Shown: positions 47,655 through 58,664 of the stretch, piece after piece | How the letters are laid out: every line of letters starts with the position of its first letter | Numbering within the stretch: position 1 is the stretch's first letter | NCBI GenBank assembly: GCA_022579005.1 | Contig: MU401457.1 | Coordinates: forward strand, 434,001-498,000 | Source: Poronia punctata | Taxonomy: Eukaryota > Ascomycota > Sordariomycetes > Xylariales > Xylariaceae | Length of the DNA: 64,000 bases | Reading direction: 5' to 3' | The notes under the pieces: generated by a model | What the model saw: the letters and a program-made list of their open reading frames with translations, nothing else | What the model was told of the DNA's origin: nothing | The model's database searches: none | Made by a program: the position numbers and the translations under genes

Positions 47655-50173
47655 ATGTGGTTGTTTGGTGGGGGAGGGTTGCGTGGGATCGTCTGTACTT
47701 CAACTTTTTCGCTGACTGCTTCGGCCGCCACGATCTACCGGTGCCAACTTTCGTTTCTCCACCCATTGTCCGCTACTGCCATTCCTTCTCGTCTATCTAC
47801 TGCTGCTAGTCGCTCCGCCCGTGGTCATCCCAGTACCAGTAGTGCCGGTGGCCGTGCATTCGCTACTTATACAACTACATGTACGCAACCGTCAACCCCT
47901 CCAAGCACCACCACATGCTTCCGACGCTCCTTTTTTCCGGCTCAACCTAGAAAGTCATCCAATCTCAATAGAATGGCTTCCACACTCGTTCTGCCCAAGT
48001 TCCCCATCTTCGAGGCCATATCACGGCATGACCCTCACTCAATTGCTGTCGCCCACTGCTTATCAGGTCGGACATTCAAATACGGCGAGCTACTCCCGGA
48101 CGTTTGTCGTGTGCGCGATCAGATCCATGCGGCTTCGGGCAAGGAAGATATCCGAGGCGAGCGCATCGCGTTCCTCGTAGAAAACAGCTATGACTATGTC
48201 GGTACGGAAAATGCCCAACCTGAAACGTCGCCGCCCCTAGAGATAATCCGTCGGCATGCTCATACGATACAGTGACCTTCCTTGCCATCCTAGCTTCACG
48301 TGCAATTGCGGTGCCACTTTCGCCTCCGTTTCCTGCACCCGAGCTGCAGTATGTCCTCACTCAGTCCCAGGCTTCTCTCCTGCTCCATTCGACCAAGTTT
48401 GCCGCCAAGGCACAAGAAGTTCTTCAGACCCCCTGGCCCGAACCATCCCCGAACACGGACCCAAAGTTCGAGCCGACGCTCAAATCGCTCGAATTGACGA
48501 AACATATCGGGCTTGGACGGGATAATGCTTCTTTCGATACGGTCGCTATCTCGGAAGATGCAGACACGGAAGGGGCCGGCATGATGTTGTACACCTCGGG
48601 GACAACGGCACGGCCGAAAGGCGTCCTACTTCCCGAGACTGCTCTTACCGCCCAAAGCCGCGCCTTGATCGAAGCGTGGAAGTACTCCCCACAGGACAGG
48701 CTACTCCATGTCCTTCCTCTACATCATATTCACGGTACGGTGAACGCCATTCTCACCCCTCTATTTGCTGGGTCTTCCATTGAGTTCCTCTTCCCCTTCA
48801 ATGCGGATACTGTATGGCGGCGTTTTGCAAACCCTTTCCTCGGCCCTCTAAAGGCCAAGGGCTTGGCAAACGGGCCCTCGAGTACCCTCGGGGTACCATC
48901 TTTGCCCAGCGCCTTAAGCCGCACGGCTTCGGAAGCACCTAGCACAGGAGCTACTACCCCCGTCAGTGTGGACACCACACTATCCGCTGCTGATACCACC
49001 AGGATCAGCCAAATCGCTGCCGAGCTATACGGCATGATTAGCCTTGCCGCCGGGTCCAATGGCTCTCCCGAGACAAATGGTATCGTCCTATCACCCCGTG
49101 AGGCTACGAGGATAAGTCAATTGGCCGTCGACTTGAACGAGGTAGTCCGTCCACGACCAGCTCGCTCAACCCCCTTAGTCACTACCGCACTAGCCAATAG
49201 TAGCACGAACAGTACGGTATCAGAGGACAAGTTTGCCAATATGTCAAGGGAGAAGATAACGTTCTTCACGGTCGTCCCCACCGTTTACACCAGGCTACTT
49301 TCGACACATAAAGCTCTAACTTTAGAGTTGGCCGAGGCTGGTCGGGTTGCGACAAGCCCTGAACACATGCGCGTTGCCATCTCAGGGTCCGCAGCCCTCC
49401 CGACGCCGGTAAAGCGAGCCTGGAAGGACCTCAGCCGAGGTAACGTTCTCCTAGAACGTTATGGCATGACCGAGGTAGGAATGGCGCTATCTTGTGGTCT
49501 CGAATTTGCCGATCGTGTGGATGGTAGTGTAGGTTGGCCTCTGCCTGGCGTCGAAGCGAGGCTTTTCGATACCGATACGAACGAGATCATCCCCCCAAAT
49601 GAACTCGATCGAGCAGGCGAGATCCAATTACGTGGTGCTAACGTGTTCCGCGAATACTGGGCAAATCCCACAGCCACGGCCAAGGAATTCATGCCCGCTG
49701 AAGACGGCAAGGGGCCTTGGTTTAAGACAGGAGATGTTGCCGTCCGCCGCGATGTGCCCGCCCCGGCAGGTAGCGGGTCGAGTGGCGAATGGGCCAAGGG
49801 TCCCATGTTCTTCATCCTCGGCCGTCAAAGTGCCGATATCATCAAATCTGGCGGAGAGAAGGTTTCTGCCCTAGAAGTAGAGCGCGAGCTCCTCTCACTA
49901 CCAGAAGTCCTAGAGACGGCTGTTATGGCTGTTCCCTCAGGCAAGTGGGGCCAAAAGGTGGGTGCCGTCGTAATCCTTGACCGCACCATCTGTCCCGAAG
50001 GCTGGAAACCTATGGACATGCGCCGGGCGCTCAAGGGCCGCCTAGCAAACTACAAGATCCCACAGGTCCTCAGGCTCGTCGACCACATCCCCAGAAACGC
50101 GATGGGCAAGATCAACAAGAAGGATCTCCTACGCAAAGTATTCTTGGAGGATTTTAGCGGCGACGAGATGTGA
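47655..50173 (+). CDS. malonyl-CoA synthetase-like acyl-CoA synthetase (ACSF3 type)
   Basis: Two exons, 47655..48201 and 48273..50173 (donor GTACGG, acceptor CAG), give 815 aa from the first ATG or 709 aa from the in-frame ATG at 47973, which has the stronger context (AGAATGG). The ANL adenylation motifs are present: YTSGTTARPKG (A3), LHVLPLHHIHGTVNA, SGSAALPTPVK, LLERYGMTEVGMAL (A5), GPWFKTGDVA, ILGRQSADIIKSGGEK (A8) and RNAMGKINKKDL with the catalytic Lys (A10). The LPLHHIHG block is typical of ACSF3, which makes malonyl-CoA in mitochondria. The 106-residue leader before 47973 has no Asp or Glu and many Arg, Ser and Thr, so it could be a mitochondrial presequence, or simply a translated pyrimidine-rich 5' UTR. 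About 130 residues are inserted between DTVWRRF and REKITFFTVVPTVYTRLL compared with the family; they contain a repeated TRISQ(I/L)A segment. Confidence 0.88.
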
Positions 50174-51370
50174 AGTGACCGATATCATGGAAGACAATAA
50201 GAAAGGGCCTGTCTAAGGTACACATATCCGGGCCAAGTATAGAAACTACCTATCTAGACACGACATGGAAAAGTGAGAAAGCACTTTTATAGATGTACAT
50301 ATATATATATATCATGTTAAAGACATACTTACTACAAACCAACTTGCCTGCATCAGTGATGTAATACAGACACTACATATGTATATAGGTTTAAAGGTAG
50401 ACACAGAATAGAATGGGAGTTGAACAACAAAAGTTCGATAGAAAAAAAAAAGAGAAAAACAAATACTCTATCTAGGTAGGTACATAAAGTATTTTGATGG
50501 AAAGGTTAAAAAGTCCACGTAGACCCTGAATCTCAAAACTGGCATGTAAAGGTGGAAAGTTAGGAAAGGTCAGATCGAATATGGTGATGAGATCAAGGAT
50601 CCAGCTTTAAGATCATATCCTCAGCAAGTAAAGAGGCATACTGTAATTTATAATGTCTAATAACCTATGACTTACTGGTCAAAACCTCATGAGTAAGAAT
50701 ATACCAAGCCTACCATTACGAAGTAAAAATAAAGAACAAATGTGCAGAATTTGTCACAAGCACGTATTTATCCTACGGCAGTGGGCAAATAAACAAGGTT
50801 CCTTGTTGACCCGGGGATCTTAGATTTAATTAACAACAACATAACCTATAGGAGCAAGCCCCGAGGATGCTCGGCCAGGCTCAAGGGCCCGTATCTGACG
50901 ACAGAGTGCCAGCAGATATGCATGAGAAAATGAAGCCCTCTCCGTTTTCCCCTTGTTTTCCTTCCACGGGGCAAACCTAACGCAATGCTAGAACCCCTTG
51001 CAATTAAATCAGACCGTTTCCCGTTTTCCGTTTCCATGCGCATCATCGTTATTCATGCTCCGCTAAACGCTTCCATCTTGGACCATCATCCACTTTCTAC
51101 CGTGCAAATGCAGAGTAGACGGCTGGGTGGTGTAGTAAAGCCTCCTGTAGAGTAGTGTTTAGCCTGACGATGCCGGTATCAACGCCAGTTCCGGGTATAG
51201 ATGTTGTCTGTATTGGACACTTTGCCACGGCTAGCCAGCTAACAGCAGGAATCAAGGGTAGAAACCACGAGCTTGGACTCCAGTGCTTCGGGCACGCCAG
51301 ATGCTGTCATATGCGTAAGACTAATAGTGACTGAAAAGCCAGGTAGTCATGCTTGAAAGCCAGGGAAGGC
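50174..51370. other. convergent intergenic region
   Basis: 1.2 kb of 3' flank from both sides; no gene seen. It contains an (AT)n run near 50300 and poly-A near 50445. Confidence 0.5.
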
Positions 51371-52340
51371 TTAAACGGTCATCTTGGCACGGGCTCGGGT
51401 GCTGCCCGACTGGGCAGCCTCAGTGTGGCCAGAGAACTCGACCACCTCATTGGGAGGCAGCTTCAGGATATCCTTGAAGCGCTTGCCGATGGCACGGAGG
51501 ATCTCCTCGCCCTTCTTTTGAGATCTGCCCTTGCCACCGGAAACGTCGCCATCGCCACGGCCTGGGATGCTCTTGCCGACGGTTCGAGTCCAGACACCGA
51601 TACGGAAGAAGGCCTTGCGGACGTTGACAACAACGCCCATGACCTCACCGTCGTCCTCATCTTCGAGAGTCTCTCCAATGGCGGCCATCATAGTCTGGAG
51701 CCACAGCTCGTTGATATCGACGCTACGCTTCTCCTTGAATTGGTACGACCACTTGCCACCATGCTTGTTCTGGGGGTCCTCCCATTCCGGTCGCACACCC
51801 TCCTTGAAAAGGTGGTAGTCGGATTTCAACGCAAGCTCGGATACAGGCGCAATATTGTTCTATCAAATGCCGTTAGCCAGGAGCGGGCAGCCATTGCCGT
51901 TAGCCAGGAGCGGGCAGCCATAGCAGGAGCAGGAACTTACGTATATGCCCCAGAATTCCTCAACTGTGTTAAAGGTGATGACATTCTTGAGTAAATCATT
52001 CCAATTGTCACCCTAAATGAAGCGAAATCGCGAATTAGCTTCCATGCCCGCTATAGCAAAAATGCATAATAGACAGTAACACGAAGAATCAGGCAGCACA
52101 AGCCAAGGTCAGGCCAGCCCAATGCGACAGGGCCGTACATAAGGCATCACTTACTCTGCCGCTCGAAGGTTTTGTGAACCAGAGAGTCCATTTGTTTTGT
52201 AGCGGGTGTTTGACGTTGAAGTTGTCTTTGTCGTGGAAGACAGTAACAATCTTGCCATCCAAATCGTTGGAGGGGGTAGCGTCGTTGTTGTCACCGTTAG
52301 GTGAGATCGGAATAGTTGTGAGATCGACTTGTTCAGACAT
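51371..52340 (-). CDS. translation initiation factor eIF4E (cap-binding)
   Basis: Three minus-strand exons, 52155..52340, 51941..52012 and 51371..51859, give 248 aa. Each boundary falls between codons (donors GTAAGT, acceptors TAG). Conserved eIF4E features: HPLQNKWTLWFTKP at residues 45-58, DNWNDLLKNVITFNTVEEFW in the small middle exon, then IYNNI, the cap-stacking and base-recognising VRPEWEDPQNKHGGKW, DINELWLQTMMAAIGE, and VVVNVRKAFFRIGVWTRT near the phosphate-binding region. The protein binds the m7G cap and, through eIF4G, recruits ribosomes. The N-terminal 30 residues are polar and variable, as usual. The second intron carries a 27-bp tandem duplication, listed separately. A long open minus-strand stretch upstream of the ATG (to 52829) is 5' leader or promoter and shows no conservation to eIF4E. 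Confidence 0.95.
51869..51922. repeat. 27-bp tandem duplication in an eIF4E intron
   Basis: Two adjacent 27-bp units, 51869-51895 and 51896-51922, starting 'gccgttagccaggagcggg', identical at 26 of 27 positions. They make up most of the 81-bp intron between eIF4E exons 2 and 3. Confidence 0.95.
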
Positions 52341-53628
52341 TGTGAATATCCCTGGAACTAGCTGACACGCCGAGATGCTTGAGAATAGGGGATCGAATCG
52401 TACAAAAGGTAGATGGGACAGGATGGAAGATGCGGTCGATTGTCCAAATATTCGGAGGCCGAATTGAGGGGAGACAACAGATGAAAGATGAAGCGGGGCA
52501 ATCCGTTCTGCAAGAAGGCGATAGGCAAGCAAGTCTAGGTAGGTATGGCTATCGCAGTCGGCGTTGGGCGATACAAGAAGGTGCAACAGCTCTATTCTAG
52601 TCCAAGAGATAGAAGTAGGGCGGTAGGTGCTACCTATTGTCAAGGTGGTGGTAGACTTTTGGCGACTCGAGGAAGGGACGATCGGTCTATTGTGGGCCAA
52701 CGCCTTCAAAAATAAGTGATACGACAAGTGCCCTTTGTAGGTATTTGAATCCGTCAGGGGAATAGAGGAGAGTTCTAAACGAGGTTTCCTGTCTTGATTA
52801 ATGCAGATGATAAAGAATGGACTTTGCACCAGGCAGAGTTAATCATGAAATTTAGTTGTTGTGCGTGAGGCTCTTGTGCTATGTAGTCTGTAGGTACTGT
52901 CGCAATGGGATTTTCAATCACTGTTCACTTTTTTCTTGAATTTTTTTGATCAAAGCGCCAAATGGTTCTGCAGTGGGGCACCTAAACCGGACTAAAATCG
53001 CAACTTGTCAACTGTCAGGCGGGCTGTATGACCTAACATTGTCCATAGAATTCAAGGTCGGTACTTTGGTCGAGTACTTGAGGTACAGTGTACTTTCTGC
53101 ACGGCCTGAACCTTGCACGCTATAGAAAACTTGTATTGCCTCTTTAGACTTCAAAGTGTGCAGCTACCAGGTAATGACCATTGCCAAGGTCTTCGGTACA
53201 CAAGCTCACGGATGATATACAAGCATGTAATGTACCTTCATGAGCCAAGGTTGTTTTTGTATGACCAGTAAGTACCTCCTAAAATAGGACAACGTTGAAC
53301 AGAAGTGAAGCCTAACATACAAGTATAGGTCATACACCTTGCCTGCTTTTGATTCCGGAACGTTTGCCTACCTAGATGTAATAAGCCAGGTGCTTATAAC
53401 CAAGAATTAAAGAAGATCAGCACTTGGGTAATAGTTTGCAATCTCTATCTCACGTTATACAGACTAGCTTTATTGATGTAGGGATGACTGGGGATTCGGA
53501 AACTGTTATAAAGCTACCTACATTTCAGTTTCAAAATGAGATGACTCTTTCCTATTTGTGTCACCCTACCAAGTGTTCTAAATAAAACATATGCCATCAT
53601 AAGTTCCCTACCTTTACCTAGTAGGTAT
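52341..53628. other. divergent intergenic region, eIF4E / oxygenase
   Basis: 1.3 kb without a supported gene; promoter DNA for both neighbours. TAGGTA/ACCTAC words occur near 52540, 53380 and 53610. Confidence 0.5.
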
Positions 53629-54456
53629 ATGTGGGAAATGTCTGCCCCAACGTCTCAGGGCCATGAGCCCCTTCTTAACCCGGAAAACGCAGCTGCCACC
53701 GTAACATGCATTGATTTTGCCAACACTCCCCTTGCGGATGAGTACGAGTCCTTCTTTGCAGTGACCATCGACAATCTGCTGTCCCCAGAAGAATGCCACA
53801 AACTCCAGCTAGCCGCAGGAGATGACTGGCAAACCCTAGACAAGGGAAACAGCTTCCGCCAATGCCGGAATATTCTCCTTTTTTCCAGCGAATGGGCTTC
53901 GGCACTCTATGATCGGATTGTCCCGCACCTGCCCGAGGAAGTCAAAGTGCTGCGGAAAGGCGACAGGCCGGCGGAGACGATCGCCGGCCCCTCGCAGCTG
54001 AGAGCTAGTGTGGGCGCCAGGAAGACGGTCTGGCGGATTAAAGAGGCCAATGAACGTCTAAGCTTCCTGCACTACCGGCCTGGACATCACTTCAAGCCGC
54101 ATTGCGATGCGCTCTATTCGCGCCCGGGAAAGGATGAGAAGAGCTTCCTCACTTGTCATATCTATCTAAATGACGCCCCTACTGGTGGGGATGGGGAATC
54201 GAGCGGTGGGGGAGGAGGAGGGGAGACGCGGTTCTGGCCGAGCCAGGTGGGTAAGCGACAAAAGACGGTAGACACAGATATAGACAAAGAAGATGTCGAG
54301 GGGGAGGGGCTATTTGTCGATGTCAAGCCAAAGGCAGGTAGCGCATTAGTATTTCAGCAGAGGATGTTGTGGCATTCGGGGCAAGAAGTCAAACACGGCG
54401 ATAAGTATACCGTCCGCTTGGATTTGATGTTTGAACGCCATTTTGAGAAAATCTGA
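53629..54456 (+). CDS. 2-oxoglutarate/Fe(II)-dependent oxygenase, prolyl-4-hydroxylase-like
   Basis: A single exon of 275 aa from ATG 53629, or 272 aa from ATG 53638, which has the better context (purine at -3). The double-stranded beta-helix carries the iron triad: HCD with His158 and Asp160 in HFKPHCDALY, and His249 in MLWHSGQEV. Arg at about 264 in KYTVRLDLMF fits the 2-oxoglutarate carboxylate. LSPEECHKL near residue 48 and CHIYLNDAPTGGDGE before an ETRFWP strand are typical of P4HC-type oxygenases. There is no signal peptide, so the protein is probably cytosolic or nuclear and not a collagen-type ER enzyme. The substrate is unknown. A Gly-rich loop (SSGGGGGGE) and an acidic insertion (DTDIDKEDVEGEG) lie between the two iron-binding parts. 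Confidence 0.88.
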   Translation: MWEMSAPTSQGHEPLLNPENAAATVTCIDFANTPLADEYESFFAVTIDNLLSPEECHKLQLAAGDDWQTLDKGNSFRQCRNILLFSSEWASALYDRIVPHLPEEVKVLRKGDRPAETIAGPSQLRASVGARKTVWRIKEANERLSFLHYRPGHHFKPHCDALYSRPGKDEKSFLTCHIYLNDAPTGGDGESSGGGGGGETRFWPSQVGKRQKTVDTDIDKEDVEGEGLFVDVKPKAGSALVFQQRMLWHSGQEVKHGDKYTVRLDLMFERHFEKI

Positions 54457-55060
54457 CATGTCTCGAAATTTACTTCTATCGTACCAGTCTATTCCTTGTT
54501 ACACGGGCCTAGCCAAGCTTGTTGTCTGTCTTATCTGACATGTAATGAAAAAACCTAACCTGCGCGTGTACGAGTATCTGGCAACTGACGGCCGGTTCAG
54601 CTTGGTTCCAAATCCCTTTCAGAGGGTCCAACCAAGTACCCACGGAATCTTCAAGACAATAAACCTTTTAAATGTCAGTTTCTATAACAACAGTGAGTGC
54701 CATGTTATCCTATGTACCCCGGAATCGTCTATCACCCTGGCCGATTGATAAGAGTTTGTGGATCGCCCGGAGGACTTTGACCGGTCGGGCAGGAGTCGGA
54801 CAGGTGGGTTTCAGTGAGTCAAGCGCATAGAAATCCCGGGCGCTAATTATTCGGTATAAGCAATAAAAATTCTTTTAGCCACGTTGACGATAGCTTCATT
54901 TCGACTGGTCCAGATTGCCGTGCCGACCCCACACTCGGAATCCCTAATTACAACCATTTAATCTTTTTTGAAATTCTCTCTTTTTTGTTTTCCAAATGCA
55001 GGGTCCCTCACCAAACTTCAACACCAAGTCTGTACGGCGCAGTTAGGGAACACTCATCCA
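54457..55060. other. intergenic / 5' leader of the methyltransferase gene
   Basis: About 600 bp. A pyrimidine-rich tract (54960-54995) precedes a small upstream reading frame. No other feature is seen. Confidence 0.5.
54996..55046 (+). promoter_or_regulatory. possible upstream ORF, 16 codons
   Basis: ATG at 54996 opens a 16-codon frame ending TAG at 55044-55046, 14 bp before the methyltransferase ATG and out of frame with it. It lies behind a T/C-rich tract, so it could be in the mRNA leader and dampen translation of the main frame. It only matters if transcription starts upstream of 54996. Confidence 0.3.
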
Positions 55061-56314
55061 ATGGGCCCGGCGAGGCGACCGCTGCCTCCTTCGAGCAGCC
55101 TGCCCACTTTGCGCTCGCTGGACGACCAACTGGATTCTCGCATCTTATCCGCGATAAGTGAACTTCACGCGCTGTACTGTCCCCTGCCGACCTCTCTAGA
55201 ATTCCAGGCAAAATCGGGGCCTAGGGATCCTCTGGCAGCGGCAGATTCTGGTTATGCATCCGACAACGACGAATGCGAAGAAAGCAAAGATGGTGTCGTT
55301 AAAGGGAGCGACGAAGCAGGCTTCGAGCTCCGGGACGATCCGTTCGAACGAGCATTTGCCGAGCGCTGGTTGACTGGTTTCCTGGGCCGTGCGGAAACCT
55401 TGACATGTTTTGAGAGCGATGAATCCCGCCAGGCCGCAATCGATAAAGCATCGGCTATTCTCGCTTCCTTTTTTAGTCAGGATGAAGTCGACGATGCGGA
55501 TGACTTTGAGATCACGCGGGATTATCACTTCACGTTGAACCGGCCCTCCTTCGATGCCCACGGACGAGCAGGCCGTATCGAAAAAGAGACGATCACCGTT
55601 CAGCTCACCGATGGTCTAGCCGGCATGAATAAGACGGACCACACCGACGTGGGCTTACAAAGCTGGGGCGCCGCCTTCATCTTTACCGATCTGATGTGCG
55701 CATCGCCTGAACGTCTGGGCTTCACGGCGGACCGACTCGGCCCCTCGCCGTGCATGGTCGAACTGGGCGCTGGAACAGGACTCGTGGGCATTGCTCTTGG
55801 CAAGGTCCTACCACGCCTGGGTGTGCCCGCACCGTCGATAATTGCAACCGACTTCCACCCGACTGTACTAGCAAACATGCAGGCAAACATTTCCAAAAAT
55901 TTGGGTGTCCCTGTTGACGACATGGCCCCACCGTGCCTAGTCCAGTCCGCTCATCTCGACTGGGAGAGCCCGAATCTCTCGGCACCACTGGATAAAAAAG
56001 CCGATGTCCTCCTCGCGACAGACGCCATTTACGAGCCCCGACATGCAGTCTGGCTACGTGACTGCGCGGCACGCATGCTGAAGCCAGACGGCGTCTTCTG
56101 GCTCATGCTGACGGTGCGGACGACGGGCAAGTTTGAGGGCATCAGCGACACGGTGCGGGCCGCCTTCAATGGTCACGACGGATGGCAGAGCCCTAGTGGT
56201 CAGGTGCTCGCCATACTGGATGAGGAACGCTATGCACGACCGAGCGGGATCGGACGTGGCGATGAGAGCGAGTATCGTCTTTTCAGAATCGGATGGGCTG
56301 ATCGGACTTCATAG
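55061..56314 (+). CDS. family-16 S-adenosylmethionine methyltransferase, FAM86/EEF2KMT-like
   Basis: A single exon of 417 aa from ATG 55061, the first in-frame ATG. The N-terminal half (to about residue 190) is helical and contains LHALYCPLPTSLEF, DDPFERAFAERWLTGFLGRA and an acidic stretch. The SAM-binding domain follows: LQSWGAAFIFTDLM, motif I MVELGAGTGLVGIALGKVL, motif II IIATDFHPTVLANM, LDW, and the post-motif DVLLATDAIYEP in which Asp/Tyr fit the substrate site. This layout matches lysine methyltransferase family 16. An N-terminal FAM86-like region plus this core suggests the eEF2-lysine methyltransferase group, but the exact substrate is inference. No targeting signal is seen, so the protein is probably cytosolic. 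Confidence 0.85.
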   Translation: MGPARRPLPPSSSLPTLRSLDDQLDSRILSAISELHALYCPLPTSLEFQAKSGPRDPLAAADSGYASDNDECEESKDGVVKGSDEAGFELRDDPFERAFAERWLTGFLGRAETLTCFESDESRQAAIDKASAILASFFSQDEVDDADDFEITRDYHFTLNRPSFDAHGRAGRIEKETITVQLTDGLAGMNKTDHTDVGLQSWGAAFIFTDLMCASPERLGFTADRLGPSPCMVELGAGTGLVGIALGKVLPRLGVPAPSIIATDFHPTVLANMQANISKNLGVPVDDMAPPCLVQSAHLDWESPNLSAPLDKKADVLLATDAIYEPRHAVWLRDCAARMLKPDGVFWLMLTVRTTGKFEGISDTVRAAFNGHDGWQSPSGQVLAILDEERYARPSGIGRGDESEYRLFRIGWADRTS

Positions 56315-57293
56315 ACCATAGATAAAAGGGTACATGGATGGAATAGACATAGAAATAGAATAGAAAGGAGCCTGGCTATAGATGGGCTAGCGGCGGACGC
56401 GATATGACGCTTATGATGGCTGGTTTAGTTCTGGTCTCTTGGGTTTTGGGACGATGAGAGAGCGTTAGATACCTACTTCCGGGTACCTTAAACCGGTGAG
56501 GGGGCTTCATTTCTGCGTAGGGGAGTTAGACGACAGGTGATGGAAAACACAGCCTAAATACGATTATGAGAAATGCAACACACATCCAACAGTGGCATTC
56601 TGCAGGAAGATTCCTGCTTAGCCCCTCATGCACCCTTTTGTCCGCCCTTTAAACCTGATCGGTCGCCAACCAAAGATTGCAACCACTGCCCCATGATTTT
56701 CCCACCGGTTACCGTACCACATTTAAGACTTTCCCGGGTCCCGGCCGGCAACCAGATGCGTTTCTAACCCCCGCCAGAAAGGTGGTATTTCTGCACATGT
56801 CCCCTCTTGGAAGAGTCATTCATACGAGGTACCTACTCAGGATGCGCAGGGCTGGAGACGACTTTATGAAAAGTGGCCAAACTGGCATCTCGGGCTTTTC
56901 AAAATGACGAGTCTTGCCAGTTGGATTGTTAATCAGGTTCTTCAGGATCTGCGTTGTCTGTCTGGCTTATTTATATACCGAATGGGCGTGGTATGATGTC
57001 ATATGCAACCCAGCAAATGCATCTCTTCGGCGTAGAATTTCCCAAGGGGACATATGCAAAAACAAACCTGCCATCGACCTACAAGGTTAGGATGTAAATA
57101 AAAGTCGAGTGGACCGTGTTGCTTTTGTTTTGGCTTGGTTGGGGAAAGTAGTAGATATTTTATAAGTGTGTTGAAGGTCTGAGAGGTCACGAAAACTGTC
57201 ATCAGACGTAAAGCGAAAACTTACAGTGTAATCTCATCAATACCTCAGTACCTAAGGCACCTAACCTACCCGGTAGACAAAAGACTTTGAACC
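56315..57293. other. intergenic region
   Basis: About 980 bp without a supported gene on either strand. Confidence 0.5.
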
Positions 57294-58040
57294 ATGGCTA
57301 CGGCTACACCACCACCCCCTGACTACGATGAACTCCCCATACCTCCAGCGTACCGGGAACTGGAAGAGGAACACGAAGGCGGCCGGTCTCTTCATCTGCC
57401 AAAAGAACTCAATCTTTACATGCCGGCGGATACCTGTTATCTGGCGCCGGATATCAACCACCCGCTATACAATGTGCAGGTGGTATACCGACAATTCGCG
57501 CCCGTTGATACGGAAATCACGTTGCGGTCCGGGCCTGATGACATGGCCATGTCGTGGGGGAGTTTGAGGATCAAGGCAAATCGCATTAGTATACGGGCAA
57601 CGACGATGGATACTCGGAGAGGTGGTAGATTTGATTTTTCCGGGGTGAATGTTGCTGGGGCCGTTGGACGATCTTTGAGTTTTGATATGGCAAGGAGTGC
57701 AATAAATGGGATCGGGGTTGAGAAGTTTGAGTGGAGGCATGGGACCTTGCCTGATGTTCCCATGTTTAATGCTGTGTCGCCTTGGAAATTGGTGAGGAAG
57801 ACATTGTCTTCATCCGCGCCATCATCTTCTTCTTCGTCTTCTTCATCTTCTTCGTCTAGGGATGATGGACTATTGGATAATGGTGAGTTGTTGGCTACGT
57901 TGTCGTTTAAAAAGGCTAGTCGTTCGAAACTATTGACTTTTCGCTTCGGGGACTCTGTTGTCAATAGAAGTGGAGGGTTTGATGATCGTTGGATTGTGGT
58001 GGCTCTGTTGACGGGGTTGGCGATTTGGCAGAAAAGCTAA
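57294..58040 (+). CDS. uncharacterised protein, possibly tubby-C-like fold
   Basis: A single exon of 248 aa. The N-terminus is acidic and Pro-rich with PPPPDYDELP, PPAYRELEEE (PPxY-like). The centre is strand-rich (VDTEITLRSGPDDMAMSWG, LRIKANRISIRATTMDT, GVEKFEWRHGTLPD). A run of 12 serines lies at about 183-194, and the C-terminus ends in a hydrophobic segment (DDRWIVVALLTGLAIWQKS). The pattern of short strands with a WRHG turn and a final hydrophobic helix recalls fungal LURP/tubby-C-like proteins, in which the last hydrophobic helix is buried in a barrel, but this is only a resemblance. Two PPxY-like motifs could recruit a WW-domain protein such as an Rsp5-type ligase; that is also inference. 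Confidence 0.65.
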   Translation: MATATPPPPDYDELPIPPAYRELEEEHEGGRSLHLPKELNLYMPADTCYLAPDINHPLYNVQVVYRQFAPVDTEITLRSGPDDMAMSWGSLRIKANRISIRATTMDTRRGGRFDFSGVNVAGAVGRSLSFDMARSAINGIGVEKFEWRHGTLPDVPMFNAVSPWKLVRKTLSSSAPSSSSSSSSSSSSRDDGLLDNGELLATLSFKKASRSKLLTFRFGDSVVNRSGGFDDRWIVVALLTGLAIWQKS

Positions 58041-58664
58041 GGGGTGAGTGGTACATATACGAAGGTATATCGGGGGGAGACGAACAACGGGAATAGGCTT
58101 ATGTGATAAAAGCCGTTAGCTGATGGGTGGCTTGGACAAGATGGTGCTACCGGAGTTGGTGCTGATTCTCCGACTTTCCCAAGCTATTTTATTCTAATAA
58201 TATGGAAGCTTGTGGTTTTAGTTTTAACCTGTGCTTTTAGTCTATAGGATTTGGTGGCCTGGGCTAATGATGGAAGCCGCCATCGTGATGGTAGTACGAG
58301 CTGATAACTTGCGCCTTCCCTTACTCAACCAATCTACCAGTACAAGCTACATTACCTACCATAAGACATCATTATATCCACTAAGTCAGGTGTGCAGTTT
58401 TGGACCAGCCTAGACCAGCCCGACTTCTCAGCTCGATTTACGAGTACCTGCTTGTGGTGATAGGTAAGTAGCCACTTGGATGTTCCAAATACAGTATCAT
58501 ATCCTTGCCATGTCTACAACGGTTGGTGCTCACAACGTGCAAGAATTATTGTTAGTCCCGGCTCCCGAGTCCAACATGTCTTGTGAGCTCAAACGATACC
58601 GTACACACGGTAGTTCCTTCAAGCCACTGCCACTGAAATATCCTACACACGATAATAGACAGCA
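58041..58664. other. intergenic / HET-gene promoter
   Basis: About 620 bp without a supported gene. It contains no clear TATA box. Confidence 0.5.

Noticed and set aside
52089..52829. Upstream extension of eIF4E to a 246-residue minus-strand frame
   Set aside because: The extra N-terminal part has no eIF4E similarity, and the ATG at 52340 gives the normal family start.
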